Shown in pieces: positions 1 through 10,064 of a stretch of DNA of 64,000 nt. The stretch's first letter is position 1. Every line of letters begins with the position of its first letter. The notes under the pieces were generated by a model. That model saw only the letters and a list, made by a program, of their open reading frames with translations. It had not been told where the DNA came from and did not search any database. Source of the stretch: Burkholderiales bacterium (GTDB lineage Bacteria > Pseudomonadota > Gammaproteobacteria > Burkholderiales > Burkholderiaceae_B); contig JAIXTE010000089.1 in NCBI GenBank assembly GCA_027484315.1, positions 1 to 64,000 on the forward strand, given 5' to 3'. A program made the translations under genes and the position numbers.

Positions 1-978
1 AAAACCGCAATAAGCGAGAATTAGGGCAAACGTCAGGAAAATAAAGTTGGGCATGCCAGGGATTAAGCCCAAAACGCCAACTACTGAGGCTGTGATATAA
101 AAGGGTTTAGGATGACTAAGGAGTTGTTTATTGACCTGGGTGCCAATATCATCACCCTGCCCTACCCTTGCCACCACAAGGCCCGCTGCAATGGAGATCA
201 CCAACGCCGGGATTTGCGCAACCAAACCGTCTCCTATCGCTAGCAACACGTAGACGTTTCCTGCGTCACTAAAAGATAGGCCATGCGAGGCCATCCCGAT
301 CGATATTCCGCCGATAATGTTGATAAACAAAATAAGGATACCGGCGACCGCGTCGCCACGAACGAACTTACTTGCGCCATCCATTGCTCCGAAGAACTCC
401 GCCTCGGATGATAAATCCGCCCGCCTTTCTTTGGCTTCTTTCTCCCCAATGAGCCCAGCATTCAAGTCGGCATCAATCGCCATCTGCTTGCCCGGCATAG
501 CATCAAGAGTGAAACGAGCTGAAACCTCCGCAATCCTCCCGGCGCCCTTGGTGATTACAACGAAGTTGATCACAACGAGAATTGCGAACACCACAATACC
601 TACAGCCAAATCGCCGCCAACCAGGAACTCCGAAAAGGATTCAATAACTTTTCCGGCGGCATCCGTGCCAGAGTGACCGTTCATTAAAACTACGCGTGTA
701 CTCGCTACGTTGAGGGCAAGGCGCAGCAAGGTGGTAATCAACAAAATACTGGGGAAAACGGCGAATTCCAATGGTTTCTTTGTGTACATGCTCGCGATTA
801 GCACCATGATTGAAATCGCGATATTGAACGTAAAAAAGACATCAAGAAGGAACGGTGGCAGCGGCAATACCATCATCGCCAAGATGGCCATGATAAATAC
901 TGGAACGCCTATGTTTTTAAGCTCAGAAATATTGACGTTTAAAGGAAATGACGAGATCCCCGATTTTTTCGTTTTCAT
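1..978 (-). CDS. flhA: Flagellar export protein FlhA (N-terminal part; runs off the window start)
   Basis: Minus-strand translation from ATG at 978: MKTKKSGISSF...NIGVPVFIMAILAMMVLPLPPFLLDVFFTFNIAISIMVLI...FPSILLITTLLRLALNVASTRVVL..., characteristic FlhA membrane domain; adjacent to flhB. Confidence 0.95.
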   Translation of the reverse strand, partial: MKTKKSGISSFPLNVNISELKNIGVPVFIMAILAMMVLPLPPFLLDVFFTFNIAISIMVLIASMYTKKPLEFAVFPSILLITTLLRLALNVASTRVVLMNGHSGTDAAGKVIESFSEFLVGGDLAVGIVVFAILVVINFVVITKGAGRIAEVSARFTLDAMPGKQMAIDADLNAGLIGEKEAKERRADLSSEAEFFGAMDGASKFVRGDAVAGILILFINIIGGISIGMASHGLSFSDAGNVYVLLAIGDGLVAQIPALVISIAAGLVVARVGQGDDIGTQVNKQLLSHPKPFYITASVVGVLGLIPGMPNFIFLTFALILAYCGF

Positions 979-2111
979 TTATCACTCTCTAGTGGATCCA
1001 TTCCCTTGGGTATGTCATCGTTTGTAGGTAACTCTGTTTCTGCATGACGGCCTTCGGATAGTGCATAAACATAGGCCAGCACCTTTGCTACGGCCTTGTA
1101 TAGCCCATCCGGAATCTCACGGCCTACCTCTACGTTTTTATAAAGACTCCTGGCCAGCGGAGGAGATTCAATTATTGGAACTTCGGATTTCCCTCCGATC
1201 TCCCTGATACGCGCCGCGACTTCATCGACACCTTTGGCAACCACAAGGGGCGCTGATCGTTTGTCTCTTTCGTACTTGATTGCAACCGCATAATGCGTAG
1301 GGTTGGTAATGATCACGTCAGCGGACGGGATTGATGACATCATTCTCTTTTTAGCCATCTCGCGCTGGATAGATCTTATGCGGGCCTTTAAATGGGGGTC
1401 CCCGTCTGATTCCTTGTTTTCCTTCTTTAGTTCATCAAACGACATCCTCAATTTTTTAGCGTGCCGCCAAAGCTGGTAGGGGACATCAAAGGCTGAGATA
1501 AAAAAGTATATGGCTGCGAGTATTAGGGTATTCTCCAGCGCCATATAACTAACCTTGATAATGGCGGCTTTTAGACCGAGGGAGGAAAGCGCTGAATAAG
1601 CAGCAAGGTCAAGGTAAACCAGGTAGAAACCCACGCCTCCAACTGCCATCGTCTTGAAAATGGCTTTCGCCAACTCGGCCAGTCCGTTTGTGGAAAAAAT
1701 GTTCGAGAGGCCTTTGACTGGATTAAGTTTGGAGATGTTGAAAGAGAGAGGCTTCCAGGACCAGTTTAAACCCCCGATACAAACGGAGGCGAGTACAGCT
1801 ACAAGAATCAACGCGCCCAAATACGGGAGAAGTGCAAAGAGAGACATCGTAAGTGCACTGACAAACCGAATGCTCATCATTGCCGGATCAAATGCTTCTC
1901 GACGGTCGAACGAGAGGGTTTCTTGGAACAGCGCCTTAAGGTCGGAGGATAACCCCGGACCAAAGAAGTAAAGTGAGGCCACCGCCACCAATAGCAGAGA
2001 AGCTCCACTGAACTCACGGGATCGTGCAACGTCACCATCCTCGCGCGACTTTTGAATCTTTCGCTCGGATGCTGGGAGGTCCCTGTCTTCGGATTGGCTT
2101 TCGCTCGACAT
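975..2111 (-). CDS. flhB: Flagellar export switch protein FlhB
   Basis: 378 aa with NPTHYAVAIKYERD autocleavage motif and FlhB cytoplasmic domain; stop overlaps flhA start. Confidence 0.97.
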   Translation of the reverse strand: MSSESQSEDRDLPASERKIQKSREDGDVARSREFSGASLLLVAVASLYFFGPGLSSDLKALFQETLSFDRREAFDPAMMSIRFVSALTMSLFALLPYLGALILVAVLASVCIGGLNWSWKPLSFNISKLNPVKGLSNIFSTNGLAELAKAIFKTMAVGGVGFYLVYLDLAAYSALSSLGLKAAIIKVSYMALENTLILAAIYFFISAFDVPYQLWRHAKKLRMSFDELKKENKESDGDPHLKARIRSIQREMAKKRMMSSIPSADVIITNPTHYAVAIKYERDKRSAPLVVAKGVDEVAARIREIGGKSEVPIIESPPLARSLYKNVEVGREIPDGLYKAVAKVLAYVYALSEGRHAETELPTNDDIPKGMDPLESDK

Positions 2112-2190
2112 AAATTAATAAATTTACTTATGACCCCCATCATAGCAAAAGATGGTGAGAGAAAACTATTATTTATGTCCGGCTAAGAAA

Positions 2191-2219
2191 AAAAAATAGG
2201 GGCTCAAGGCCCCTATTTT
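2191..2219. terminator. Intrinsic terminator hairpin, likely bidirectional
   Basis: AATAGGGGC-TCAAG-GCCCCTATT stem flanked by A-run and T-run, just downstream of the 2225-3757 minus gene. Confidence 0.75.
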
Positions 2220-2224
2220 CGAAT

Positions 2225-3757
2225 TTACTCGGTTTTCTCACGTCTTTTAACGTAGCCGCTCCGAATAGCCTTGTGGGCGTATCGACACGGTACTTTTTGA
2301 AGGCGGGCAATTGCAGCCAGGTACGCCCCGTGGGGACTGTAATCGTGTTCCCATTTGAAAAGGGTAAAGAACTTTTCTTTTGCCGCGTTGTATGGCACTT
2401 CCTTGTTCTTTTTAAAATATCCCATCACAAATTCTGTGAACTCTTTCGCGCCTTCCTCGTTGTAAGGCAGATCCCTTCCGATTAGGCCCCAGTCGTCCCC
2501 CGCTGGGGCAATTTTCCCCCAAGTGCTTACCTGAAACGTAGACCGAAGGTTTCTGGTTTTCTTTAGATTCTCAACGATATCCTTTGCGGACATTGGGCCC
2601 TCATTTTTCAAAAGAAGGTTTTCAATTTCTTGAGAAATCAACCTTGATCCTGTTTTTTCATCCGCCCCTTTTTCCTTCGATGTAAAGCGGTGATAACCAA
2701 GATACATAATAAATTTGGACTTCTCGGTGATTACGCTGAGGTCCTTGTAGCTGCTTAGGTCCCCCTGTTTGATCACCCCTTTATCGATTAGCTCGTTATA
2801 AGCCTCTTCGTGATGCAGGGCACTCTTGGGGGACTCGTTCACCATCCTGACCAACGCTTTCTCTATTTTGGCTCGTGTGTCCTTGTCTATTTTTAAGTGT
2901 TTCTCAACACCAAAGAGGCTTGGCCCGAAATTAAAGATCATTGGATGATCAATACAAATATTCCTGATGTACGTCATCGTTGGGGTCTTTTGAGTCATCT
3001 TGGACACAGCGTCCCTGATGTCTTTTACGAACATAGGTTGCGTCGACTCTTGAAGTGCTTCAAGAACATAAGAGGATTCAGACAGCACTGTTCCCAGGTA
3101 ATCACCTTCATCACTAAATCGGAAGCTCTGCAAAGCAAGATCCACAATAAAGTCAATTGTCTTCTTACGATCAAAGATGGGCGGGATCTTCGAGATAATG
3201 ATCGCCTTTGCAACCAGAGAAGCGCCCTCAATGTTACTTCGTGCCTTAATTGAGCACGAATTCCGGATCGACTTGACGGCTGAGGATCTAAGGGCGTTTA
3301 TCTGGGCCTCGCGTAACTCGCAGAGATATCCAGTGACATTCGTTACCTTTTTCGGGCTGCCGCTCTTCTCAATCAAATAGGACAGGAGGTCTAAGTATTC
3401 GGACGCGCTGGGGAAATACTTTTCAATCTCCGGGCCGGAAATTTTTATAAGCTCTGCTGATTCCTGGTCTGCCAAAGTGACGAGTTTTTCAACGTAATCA
3501 GTTACGTCCTTCAAGTCGCCCTCGAAACAGTCCTTCTCTATAACCCTTACGCGTTCCTTTGTCAGGTTAAATAGATCGCCTACATCTGACAGCGTCATGG
3601 GCTCGCCAAAAATGCCGGAGCGCAGCGTCACTATGGCCTGAGCGCGGCTTTCTAGCGACAGAAGCTTATTTGCGAAAAGAGCCTCCACTTTGTGTGGGGA
3701 TGCCGCTTTTTCGATTAGTAATTCTTTATTGACAGTTTTTGTTTTTTTGTGTATCAT
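2225..3757 (-). CDS. Protein with sigma-70 region-4-like HTH at N-terminus and possible HARE-HTH-like winged-helix repeats
   Basis: SRAQAIVTLRSGIFGEPMTLSDVGDLFNLTKERVRVIEKD resembles sigma-70 region 4; start reassigned to internal Met (MIHKKTKTV). Confidence 0.55.
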   Translation of the reverse strand: MIHKKTKTVNKELLIEKAASPHKVEALFANKLLSLESRAQAIVTLRSGIFGEPMTLSDVGDLFNLTKERVRVIEKDCFEGDLKDVTDYVEKLVTLADQESAELIKISGPEIEKYFPSASEYLDLLSYLIEKSGSPKKVTNVTGYLCELREAQINALRSSAVKSIRNSCSIKARSNIEGASLVAKAIIISKIPPIFDRKKTIDFIVDLALQSFRFSDEGDYLGTVLSESSYVLEALQESTQPMFVKDIRDAVSKMTQKTPTMTYIRNICIDHPMIFNFGPSLFGVEKHLKIDKDTRAKIEKALVRMVNESPKSALHHEEAYNELIDKGVIKQGDLSSYKDLSVITEKSKFIMYLGYHRFTSKEKGADEKTGSRLISQEIENLLLKNEGPMSAKDIVENLKKTRNLRSTFQVSTWGKIAPAGDDWGLIGRDLPYNEEGAKEFTEFVMGYFKKNKEVPYNAAKEKFFTLFKWEHDYSPHGAYLAAIARLQKVPCRYAHKAIRSGYVKRREKTE

Positions 3758-3841
3758 TGTGTTGAAAAACTCTCGTTTTTTGTTTAGTTGTGTGATTGTG
3801 CAACTAATTTCAAACAAAGTCAACACCACTTTATTTATTTG

Positions 3842-6800
3842 TCAACCCACCTGCATTTTGAGCCCTCGACTCGGCTCGGGTTTCCTAAGATCGGTTTTTA
3901 GCGAGTCTAAGACGGCAAGGTCGTTGAGTTTTTCATCCCTCACGATATCGCTATGATAGATAACGGATTTCTCCATGAGTTGGTACTTTTCGGTTCTCGA
4001 CGAACTTAGCCAGTTAAAGGATCCGGATATCATGACGTCATCGTCAATGTATATGACTTTCTGGTGCATCTTATTCACGAGGCCCACTTTTGCGCCGGCT
4101 GATTCTAGTTCTTGTAAAACGACAGCAAATTCATCTTCGCTATAGTTCTGAAGATTAGAATCCTTAGCTAAAAAGATTTGGACATCAACGTTGCGGTTTG
4201 ATGCGTCAGCAATCATTTCAAGGATTCCATCGGACTCCATGACATGCCTTGTGATCCACGGACTAACTATCATCAGGTTGTTCCGCGCCATCTTGAATGA
4301 ATTGCTAAGGGCTTGTCTGTGACCCTCTAGATTCGAGATGAATTCCGGCGGGGTTTTTGTGTTAATCGGCTTTATTAAGTCATCTCTTAGGAGGTTCTCA
4401 ATTGGTATTTTTATCTCGTTTGACGGCTTCGAAAATAGATACTTTCCGAGCAGCGAGGATGGCTTACCCTCGCGCAGCGAAAAAATAGTGGTGTCCCCAA
4501 ATACTAAGAAGGCATCCTTCGCGCGGCTAACTGACACGTTGAGCATGCTGGGACTTTCATCAAAAAAGAAGTCAGATTCTCTGTCATGTTTTGAGTAGAC
4601 AGGGCTAAACAGAACGATTGGTTTTTCTGCGCCCTGGAGTGAATGAACTGTGCCGACCGTGATATCTGAGATGTCTTGGTTTACATCAACATTTAGCCCC
4701 ATACTTTTGTAAGTTTCGCCGAGCGCTATCTTAAGGTTTTCAGGGCCTTCGGACAAAAGCTTTTTTATCAAAGAAGACTGAGGACGGAAAGGTGTAATAA
4801 TTGCGGCAATTTCACTTAACTTCTTTTTATAGTCATAAACTAATTTTGGAGCGTTGCTCAAAATCCAATGAGCTATCATTTTCGCTTCAAGTGTGTTGAG
4901 CCTTGACCCAGCGTCTGGACGATCACTTTTACCAGGTATATGCGCATAGCCCATCGCGGGAAGCCTTACCAGCGATCTCTCGTCATCTTTTTTGGACCCG
5001 CGCATAGGAATGAGCTTGTTTTGATAACAGAGCTCGTTACAAAAAGCGATGAGGTCATCATACCCCCGCCTGTGCTCATAGAGGTGAAGGCCCGGGGCAA
5101 GAGATAAGTCGGAATGCAGTCGAGATGCATTTTGGGCGATCTTCATGATGCTTCCGGAACTCGACGAAAATCCAGAGTTTTCCAGATCTATAAAATTGAG
5201 ATCCTCGCTTATAAGTCCAGCGGATTCTGCGTTGCAGAAGTCCATTCCTTTGGTCACCGACCACACTGGCTCAATTTGAAACGTATCGCCAACGACAAGA
5301 GCCTTTTTTGCAAAAGCGAAACCCGTTATGCCCACCTCGGGTGTAACCTGCCCGGCTTCGTCAACAATAAGAAGGTCAGCAAAGTTAAAGGCGATCGAAT
5401 TCTCAAGCCTGTTTTTGAATGAGAAATATTTTGGTAGGGAATGGAAAGTAGAAACAAAACAGGGCGTCAACATTGCGCGCCTTCCATATATTTTCTGCAA
5501 CTCCGACTCGCTGAAGGGTTTGCCAAAATATGTTTTGTCTGGATTTCCCGCCCACAAAGTGGCGTTCATTTCCTGTAGCCATCGGGCTTCCCAATAATGG
5601 GTGGCCAATTTGAAAAGGGGCTGTCTTATTTTAAAGTCGGCGGCCCGGTCAAGAGCTTCGATCTGAATAGAGTCAGGATTCTCAATTCCCAGTTTTCGGG
5701 CTGTGAGAATGAGCTCCTGCTTTGCCTCGTTTAAAAGTTGTGAGTTGTGGTCAAGCGTGCCGGCGAAATTAGATAGTAAGAGAGCGTTTTTTTGGCAAAT
5801 CTCAATACAATTGGACAGAATCGATTCGAATTCTTCCGGGGAAACAGTGATCTCGGATAGGTGAGAAATCTCGGAAAGCCTATAATCCTCGATCAGAGCG
5901 TTGATGAATTCCTTCAGTTTTCCTGCTGGGAATCCCCTGGATACAAGACGAGGATCCAGGATAATCGTTTTGTAGTCCAGCCATTCCTTATGCGCGACCT
6001 CGTACGTCTCCTGCCTTGACTGCAGCTCAAAGGCCTTTGCCCTAGCTGAATCAGGCTCCATGAAACCCAAGCACCCCTCAGTTCTAAGCTGTTCAACTTT
6101 ATGGCGTGCTGAAGAGAGAATTTCGATTGAGTCTTCTATGCCTTTTAAAATGGACCAGCCTTTTTTTAGCGAGGTGGACATGATGGCAGTTGCCTGGGAT
6201 AGGGTTGTATCGTCCTCCCGTTTAAAGCATTTTTTAAACCTCGCTAAAAAATTCTGTATCGTCTTATCCTTATCGGAGGACTCCAGGGCATTAACTTTTG
6301 AAAGGTCAAAAAAATCTGTCTGGGAATCCCTGAAATAAGTCCCGTACGAATCCAGTCCATCAATCCATCGTCCATAAAAGCTTGAAGCGGGATTCTCCTC
6401 TATGGAGGAAAAGGAGGTCAGGATGTTTGTGACCGCCTGGTTGTTTGTTGAGCAGGCAACTGTTATGGGGGGATATCTATCGCCGCGGATCGCAGATTGA
6501 ACCCAGTTAGAGGCAACGACGCTCTGCAGCAGAGTTGTCTTTCCCGTTCCCGGCGGGCCGTTTAAAGTCAGGACCTCCCCGTCTCGCAATGTTCCCAAAT
6601 TGGTCAGAGCAAGGCGCTGAGCGTCAGCCAAAGGAAAACTAGGGCTCATATGGCCTGCTCTAACCGCCATAGCGTCACATGCCGGTTTTACCTGGGCGAC
6701 ATGTTCAAGCCCATCCCCACGGAGCATGGTAGAAAGCAAAGGGGCGTCCTTTCCCTTCAGCAGATTTCGTTCAAGCTCGTCGTAAACAAATTCAAGATTT

Positions 6801-7399
6801 TGGGTTATGGAGGTGACGGCAGGGCAAAGCTGAACGCTGGAGGACCTTTCGTAGACACTGTTTTTTTCCAAAAACTCTGAGCAGACTGCATCCTGCATAG
6901 CAGATACGTATTCTAGGAGGCCTGCAATGGATTCCGCCTTCCATGGACTGGAAACAATAAACCTATCGAAGTCTTCAAAAGTCCCCAGTACAACATTTGT
7001 AAAGGAGCCCTCCGATGTCATCTTGTTTGCAAGCAACCCCTTTTGAATAATTGGTTGCGTAGAGGATACCGAGATGGAGCCATCATTTGAGAGTACAAGT
7101 TCAGCAGTGGCGCAGTAGATCTGATGAGGCAAGTTGCGATTGCCATCAAATTGTTTTTTGACAATTTTACCCAGATACGCGGTTACGCGTACCTCTTTGA
7201 CAAATTCAGACCCCCTTGAAAATCTGTGGAACTCCTCTTTTGTTATCGAGGCCGACAAGCTTTCATCTGACAGAGCCAACTCTACGGGGGCGATGCCATC
7301 ACGTACGGAAGGGTAAAGAGGAGGCTCCCCAGAAAGAGATTTTCTGAGGTAGGCTAATTTTTGTATAAATTGATCCCGGTTCGACATACTTGAGTCCAT
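3842..7399 (-). CDS. Superfamily 1 (DNA2/NAM7/Upf1-like) helicase with C-terminal phospholipase D-like domain
   Basis: Walker A LNGPPGTGKTTLL, DEAGQ Walker B, VGTVHSLQGAEKPIV and LNVSVSRAK motifs; C-terminal HQKVIYIDDDVMISGSFNWLSSSR is an HKD motif. Confidence 0.85.
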   Translation of the reverse strand: MDSSMSNRDQFIQKLAYLRKSLSGEPPLYPSVRDGIAPVELALSDESLSASITKEEFHRFSRGSEFVKEVRVTAYLGKIVKKQFDGNRNLPHQIYCATAELVLSNDGSISVSSTQPIIQKGLLANKMTSEGSFTNVVLGTFEDFDRFIVSSPWKAESIAGLLEYVSAMQDAVCSEFLEKNSVYERSSSVQLCPAVTSITQNLEFVYDELERNLLKGKDAPLLSTMLRGDGLEHVAQVKPACDAMAVRAGHMSPSFPLADAQRLALTNLGTLRDGEVLTLNGPPGTGKTTLLQSVVASNWVQSAIRGDRYPPITVACSTNNQAVTNILTSFSSIEENPASSFYGRWIDGLDSYGTYFRDSQTDFFDLSKVNALESSDKDKTIQNFLARFKKCFKREDDTTLSQATAIMSTSLKKGWSILKGIEDSIEILSSARHKVEQLRTEGCLGFMEPDSARAKAFELQSRQETYEVAHKEWLDYKTIILDPRLVSRGFPAGKLKEFINALIEDYRLSEISHLSEITVSPEEFESILSNCIEICQKNALLLSNFAGTLDHNSQLLNEAKQELILTARKLGIENPDSIQIEALDRAADFKIRQPLFKLATHYWEARWLQEMNATLWAGNPDKTYFGKPFSESELQKIYGRRAMLTPCFVSTFHSLPKYFSFKNRLENSIAFNFADLLIVDEAGQVTPEVGITGFAFAKKALVVGDTFQIEPVWSVTKGMDFCNAESAGLISEDLNFIDLENSGFSSSSGSIMKIAQNASRLHSDLSLAPGLHLYEHRRGYDDLIAFCNELCYQNKLIPMRGSKKDDERSLVRLPAMGYAHIPGKSDRPDAGSRLNTLEAKMIAHWILSNAPKLVYDYKKKLSEIAAIITPFRPQSSLIKKLLSEGPENLKIALGETYKSMGLNVDVNQDISDITVGTVHSLQGAEKPIVLFSPVYSKHDRESDFFFDESPSMLNVSVSRAKDAFLVFGDTTIFSLREGKPSSLLGKYLFSKPSNEIKIPIENLLRDDLIKPINTKTPPEFISNLEGHRQALSNSFKMARNNLMIVSPWITRHVMESDGILEMIADASNRNVDVQIFLAKDSNLQNYSEDEFAVVLQELESAGAKVGLVNKMHQKVIYIDDDVMISGSFNWLSSSRTEKYQLMEKSVIYHSDIVRDEKLNDLAVLDSLKTDLRKPEPSRGLKMQVG

Positions 7400-7506
7400 G
7401 ATCTATTTTGCTGCAGTCAAAACGGTTTATGCAAAGATTTCCGATCACAATTTTCAGTTATTGATATTTTGTTGCTTTATGTGTATGATTAATGATGGAG
7501 GTCATA

Positions 7507-8109
7507 ATGAAAAGTCATTTCATCAATTTATTGGCTGAGGCACTAAAGAGCTTAAGGGCCGACGAATCCTTTTTTTCCGCAGGGTTGGTCTCGTATGTTG
7601 AGCAAAAGGGGAATATTTCAGTTGCCCTGGACTTCTTTAACGATAAAAACGGGATAAGCGCGAATACTCAGTGGTCTGATTCGATCGAAAGAATAAAAGA
7701 TATTTCGACTTTTAAGAGTGGTTCCAAGCCCATAATGTTCTTTCAAATACGAGCAGTAAAACATACGGGACTTAGCTCTGAACCTCATTTGATATTGATC
7801 AAATCAATACATGAGAAGATAGGCCTATCGCTGCTGGAAGTAACATTGATTATGGAGGAATCACGAGAGACGGGTTTCTTTGTAAATTACCCGGACAAGC
7901 AAATAACCTTCCCATACATAGAAAGCTTATATCTTGAGACACTGGAAAGTTTCTTGCAGTCCGAATCGCTGAAGAAGAGGATCCATAGAACAGAGGAGCC
8001 TGAGGATCTGCTGTTCCACAGATTCGTCTCCATGTATCAATCGGGAGAAATGTCGGACAAGGGCTTCTATAAAAATTTTGACGTAACAAAATTAATTCGA
8101 CAACACTAA
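7507..8109 (+). CDS. Hypothetical protein
   Basis: about 200-aa ORF; GGAGG RBS 5 nt before ATG at 7507. Confidence 0.6.
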   Translation: MKSHFINLLAEALKSLRADESFFSAGLVSYVEQKGNISVALDFFNDKNGISANTQWSDSIERIKDISTFKSGSKPIMFFQIRAVKHTGLSSEPHLILIKSIHEKIGLSLLEVTLIMEESRETGFFVNYPDKQITFPYIESLYLETLESFLQSESLKKRIHRTEEPEDLLFHRFVSMYQSGEMSDKGFYKNFDVTKLIRQH

Positions 8110-10064
8110 CCCACTTTGAATGCCCTTGATGACGTCGCTCTGGTACTTAGAGACGCACGATAGCGACGCTCCACCTCTTCAAACTGAGTAATCTCCTTTT
8201 CTGAAAGGGAAGAAATATCTCTTGTTTGAGAAAACTCATCGATGTATAACTTGTCGATAAATTCTGAAGCTCTATCAAATGCGAGAAGAAAGTTCTTCTC
8301 AATCTGCTCGTCATTTAAATCTTGGGTTGTACCAATGTAATAGTCGATTATCTTATCAACGGACGAGTGATGCTGAGGATTTTCCTTCTTAAATTCCAGG
8401 AAATCCGAAATCAAGTTGGTCCAGTTTTTCGAATCAGAAAAGCGCACCAGGTCTCTAACAAAGGATAGGTCTGGCGTATCAACACCAAGATCGATAGCCT
8501 TGTTTATTAGATCGTAAGACCTCTTTCCAAATGACTTCTTTGCGGAAACAAAGGAAGCAAGACACATTACCGGGTTTAACCTTACGTCTTTAGAGTTATC
8601 CACGACATCCGCGTAGGACGGAATTTGAATTGAGTCGACTGCGTTGTAAGACCTTACGGTCTCGAAGAAATCTCCAACAGGAACGTCTAATTTAAGAGCC
8701 ACGGAGCGTGCGAGGCTGGAACGCATAGAGTTGTCCTTTGCTCTCGAAATAATCCTGGCCAACTCCTCCTGCACTGACGCGAAGAAAACAGGATCAACGT
8801 TGGGGTTCTTAAGTATCGAAAAGGAAGGATCAAAATTATCTCGTTTTCGTAGTTTGTGGACAACTAGATCGACAAGCACTTCATGGATGTGTGATCGCTG
8901 ATTAATACAATCACTGAAAATCGTCTTCCGCCTTTCAGCCTCCGCCAGGATCACTTCTTTAGGCTTGGTCATGTCCTCGGCCTTAAAGCTCAAAAAGCTA
9001 TCGGGATCCTTACCCTCAGGGGAACGCATAAAAGTAACCGACTTTGAAGCAGTGAGAAGCGGCATGGCATTCGATATGGCGCTAAGTGCAGCCCCTTGAC
9101 CGGCATAATCGCTATCAAAACAAAAAATGATCTCGTCGCAATTCGCAAAGAGGTCCCTAACTTGGTTCTCTGAAAGTGAGGCACCTGAGGACGCGATTGT
9201 ATTTTTGAATGCCGAGGTGTGGCATGAAACCACATCAAATTGGCCTTCCACAACCAGAGCTCGTCGAGTTTTCTTTATCTCTTCAAGGGCCTGATACCAC
9301 CCAAAAAACTCTGAAGATTTATCGAAACCGGAGGATGCTGAACTGTTGATATACTTCGGCAGCTTCGAATCCACTGACGGTTTGTACACTCGACCGCTAA
9401 AACCAACTACGTCTCCCTTTTTATTTTTGAATGGAAATATTATCCTGTTGTTGAAGAAATCGAACCTCTCTCGATTCTCGTTCTCCCTTACGAGGCCGGC
9501 CTCAATTAAAAAGTTGTTCGTCTCATAGTCAGGGAACAATTCTTTAAGGCAGTTGTACCCTGCGACTCCCATGGAGAACCCCATGATAGCGTTCTTACCT
9601 TTACCTCTTGATATCAAATACTTTTGTGCCTCAGGATAAGACGGACTCAAGAGATTTGCGTGATAGAACTCCGCCGCCTTATTAAGAACCTCGGTGATTC
9701 GCTTTTGCCTTACGTATTCCCTCCGCTCGTCTTCTGTGAATTCCTTTTTAGATCTTGGGAGCTCTATGCCTGTAATTTCAGACAGGTGAAGCATTCCCTC
9801 CATAAATGAAAGGCCTTTTTTTATCTCAAGAATAGAAATGGGGTCAAACCATTTGTCACATCTGAAACAATGTAGCCGGCCATTCTTGATGCCAGCAGCG
9901 CCCCGCCCGGAGGTTCCAGTGCAACCAGAATCCATGCAAATAAAGCTATTTGGGCCGTCCTTGTAAACAGCACCTTCGCTACAATCTGCGATCAGTTTCT
10001 CTAGGTCGACAGACTTAAAGATTTTTTCTTTAGCCAGGAGAAATGCGTCTTCCATATTGCTCAC
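8106..10064 (-). CDS. DnaG-type DNA primase with atypical zinc ribbon
   Basis: N-terminal CMDSGC...GRLHCFRCDKWFDPI zinc ribbon; RNA-pol-like core YLISRGKGKNAIMGFSMGVA...NNRIIFPFKNKKGDVVGFSGRVY; TOPRIM ALVVEGQFDVVSCH...IIFCFDSDYAGQGAA. Confidence 0.85.
   Translation of the reverse strand: MSNMEDAFLLAKEKIFKSVDLEKLIADCSEGAVYKDGPNSFICMDSGCTGTSGRGAAGIKNGRLHCFRCDKWFDPISILEIKKGLSFMEGMLHLSEITGIELPRSKKEFTEDERREYVRQKRITEVLNKAAEFYHANLLSPSYPEAQKYLISRGKGKNAIMGFSMGVAGYNCLKELFPDYETNNFLIEAGLVRENENRERFDFFNNRIIFPFKNKKGDVVGFSGRVYKPSVDSKLPKYINSSASSGFDKSSEFFGWYQALEEIKKTRRALVVEGQFDVVSCHTSAFKNTIASSGASLSENQVRDLFANCDEIIFCFDSDYAGQGAALSAISNAMPLLTASKSVTFMRSPEGKDPDSFLSFKAEDMTKPKEVILAEAERRKTIFSDCINQRSHIHEVLVDLVVHKLRKRDNFDPSFSILKNPNVDPVFFASVQEELARIISRAKDNSMRSSLARSVALKLDVPVGDFFETVRSYNAVDSIQIPSYADVVDNSKDVRLNPVMCLASFVSAKKSFGKRSYDLINKAIDLGVDTPDLSFVRDLVRFSDSKNWTNLISDFLEFKKENPQHHSSVDKIIDYYIGTTQDLNDEQIEKNFLLAFDRASEFIDKLYIDEFSQTRDISSLSEKEITQFEEVERRYRASLSTRATSSRAFKVG

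Noticed and set aside
317-1027. Plus-strand ORFs at 317-676 and 710-1027
   Set aside because: They lie opposite the clearly supported flhA reading frame.
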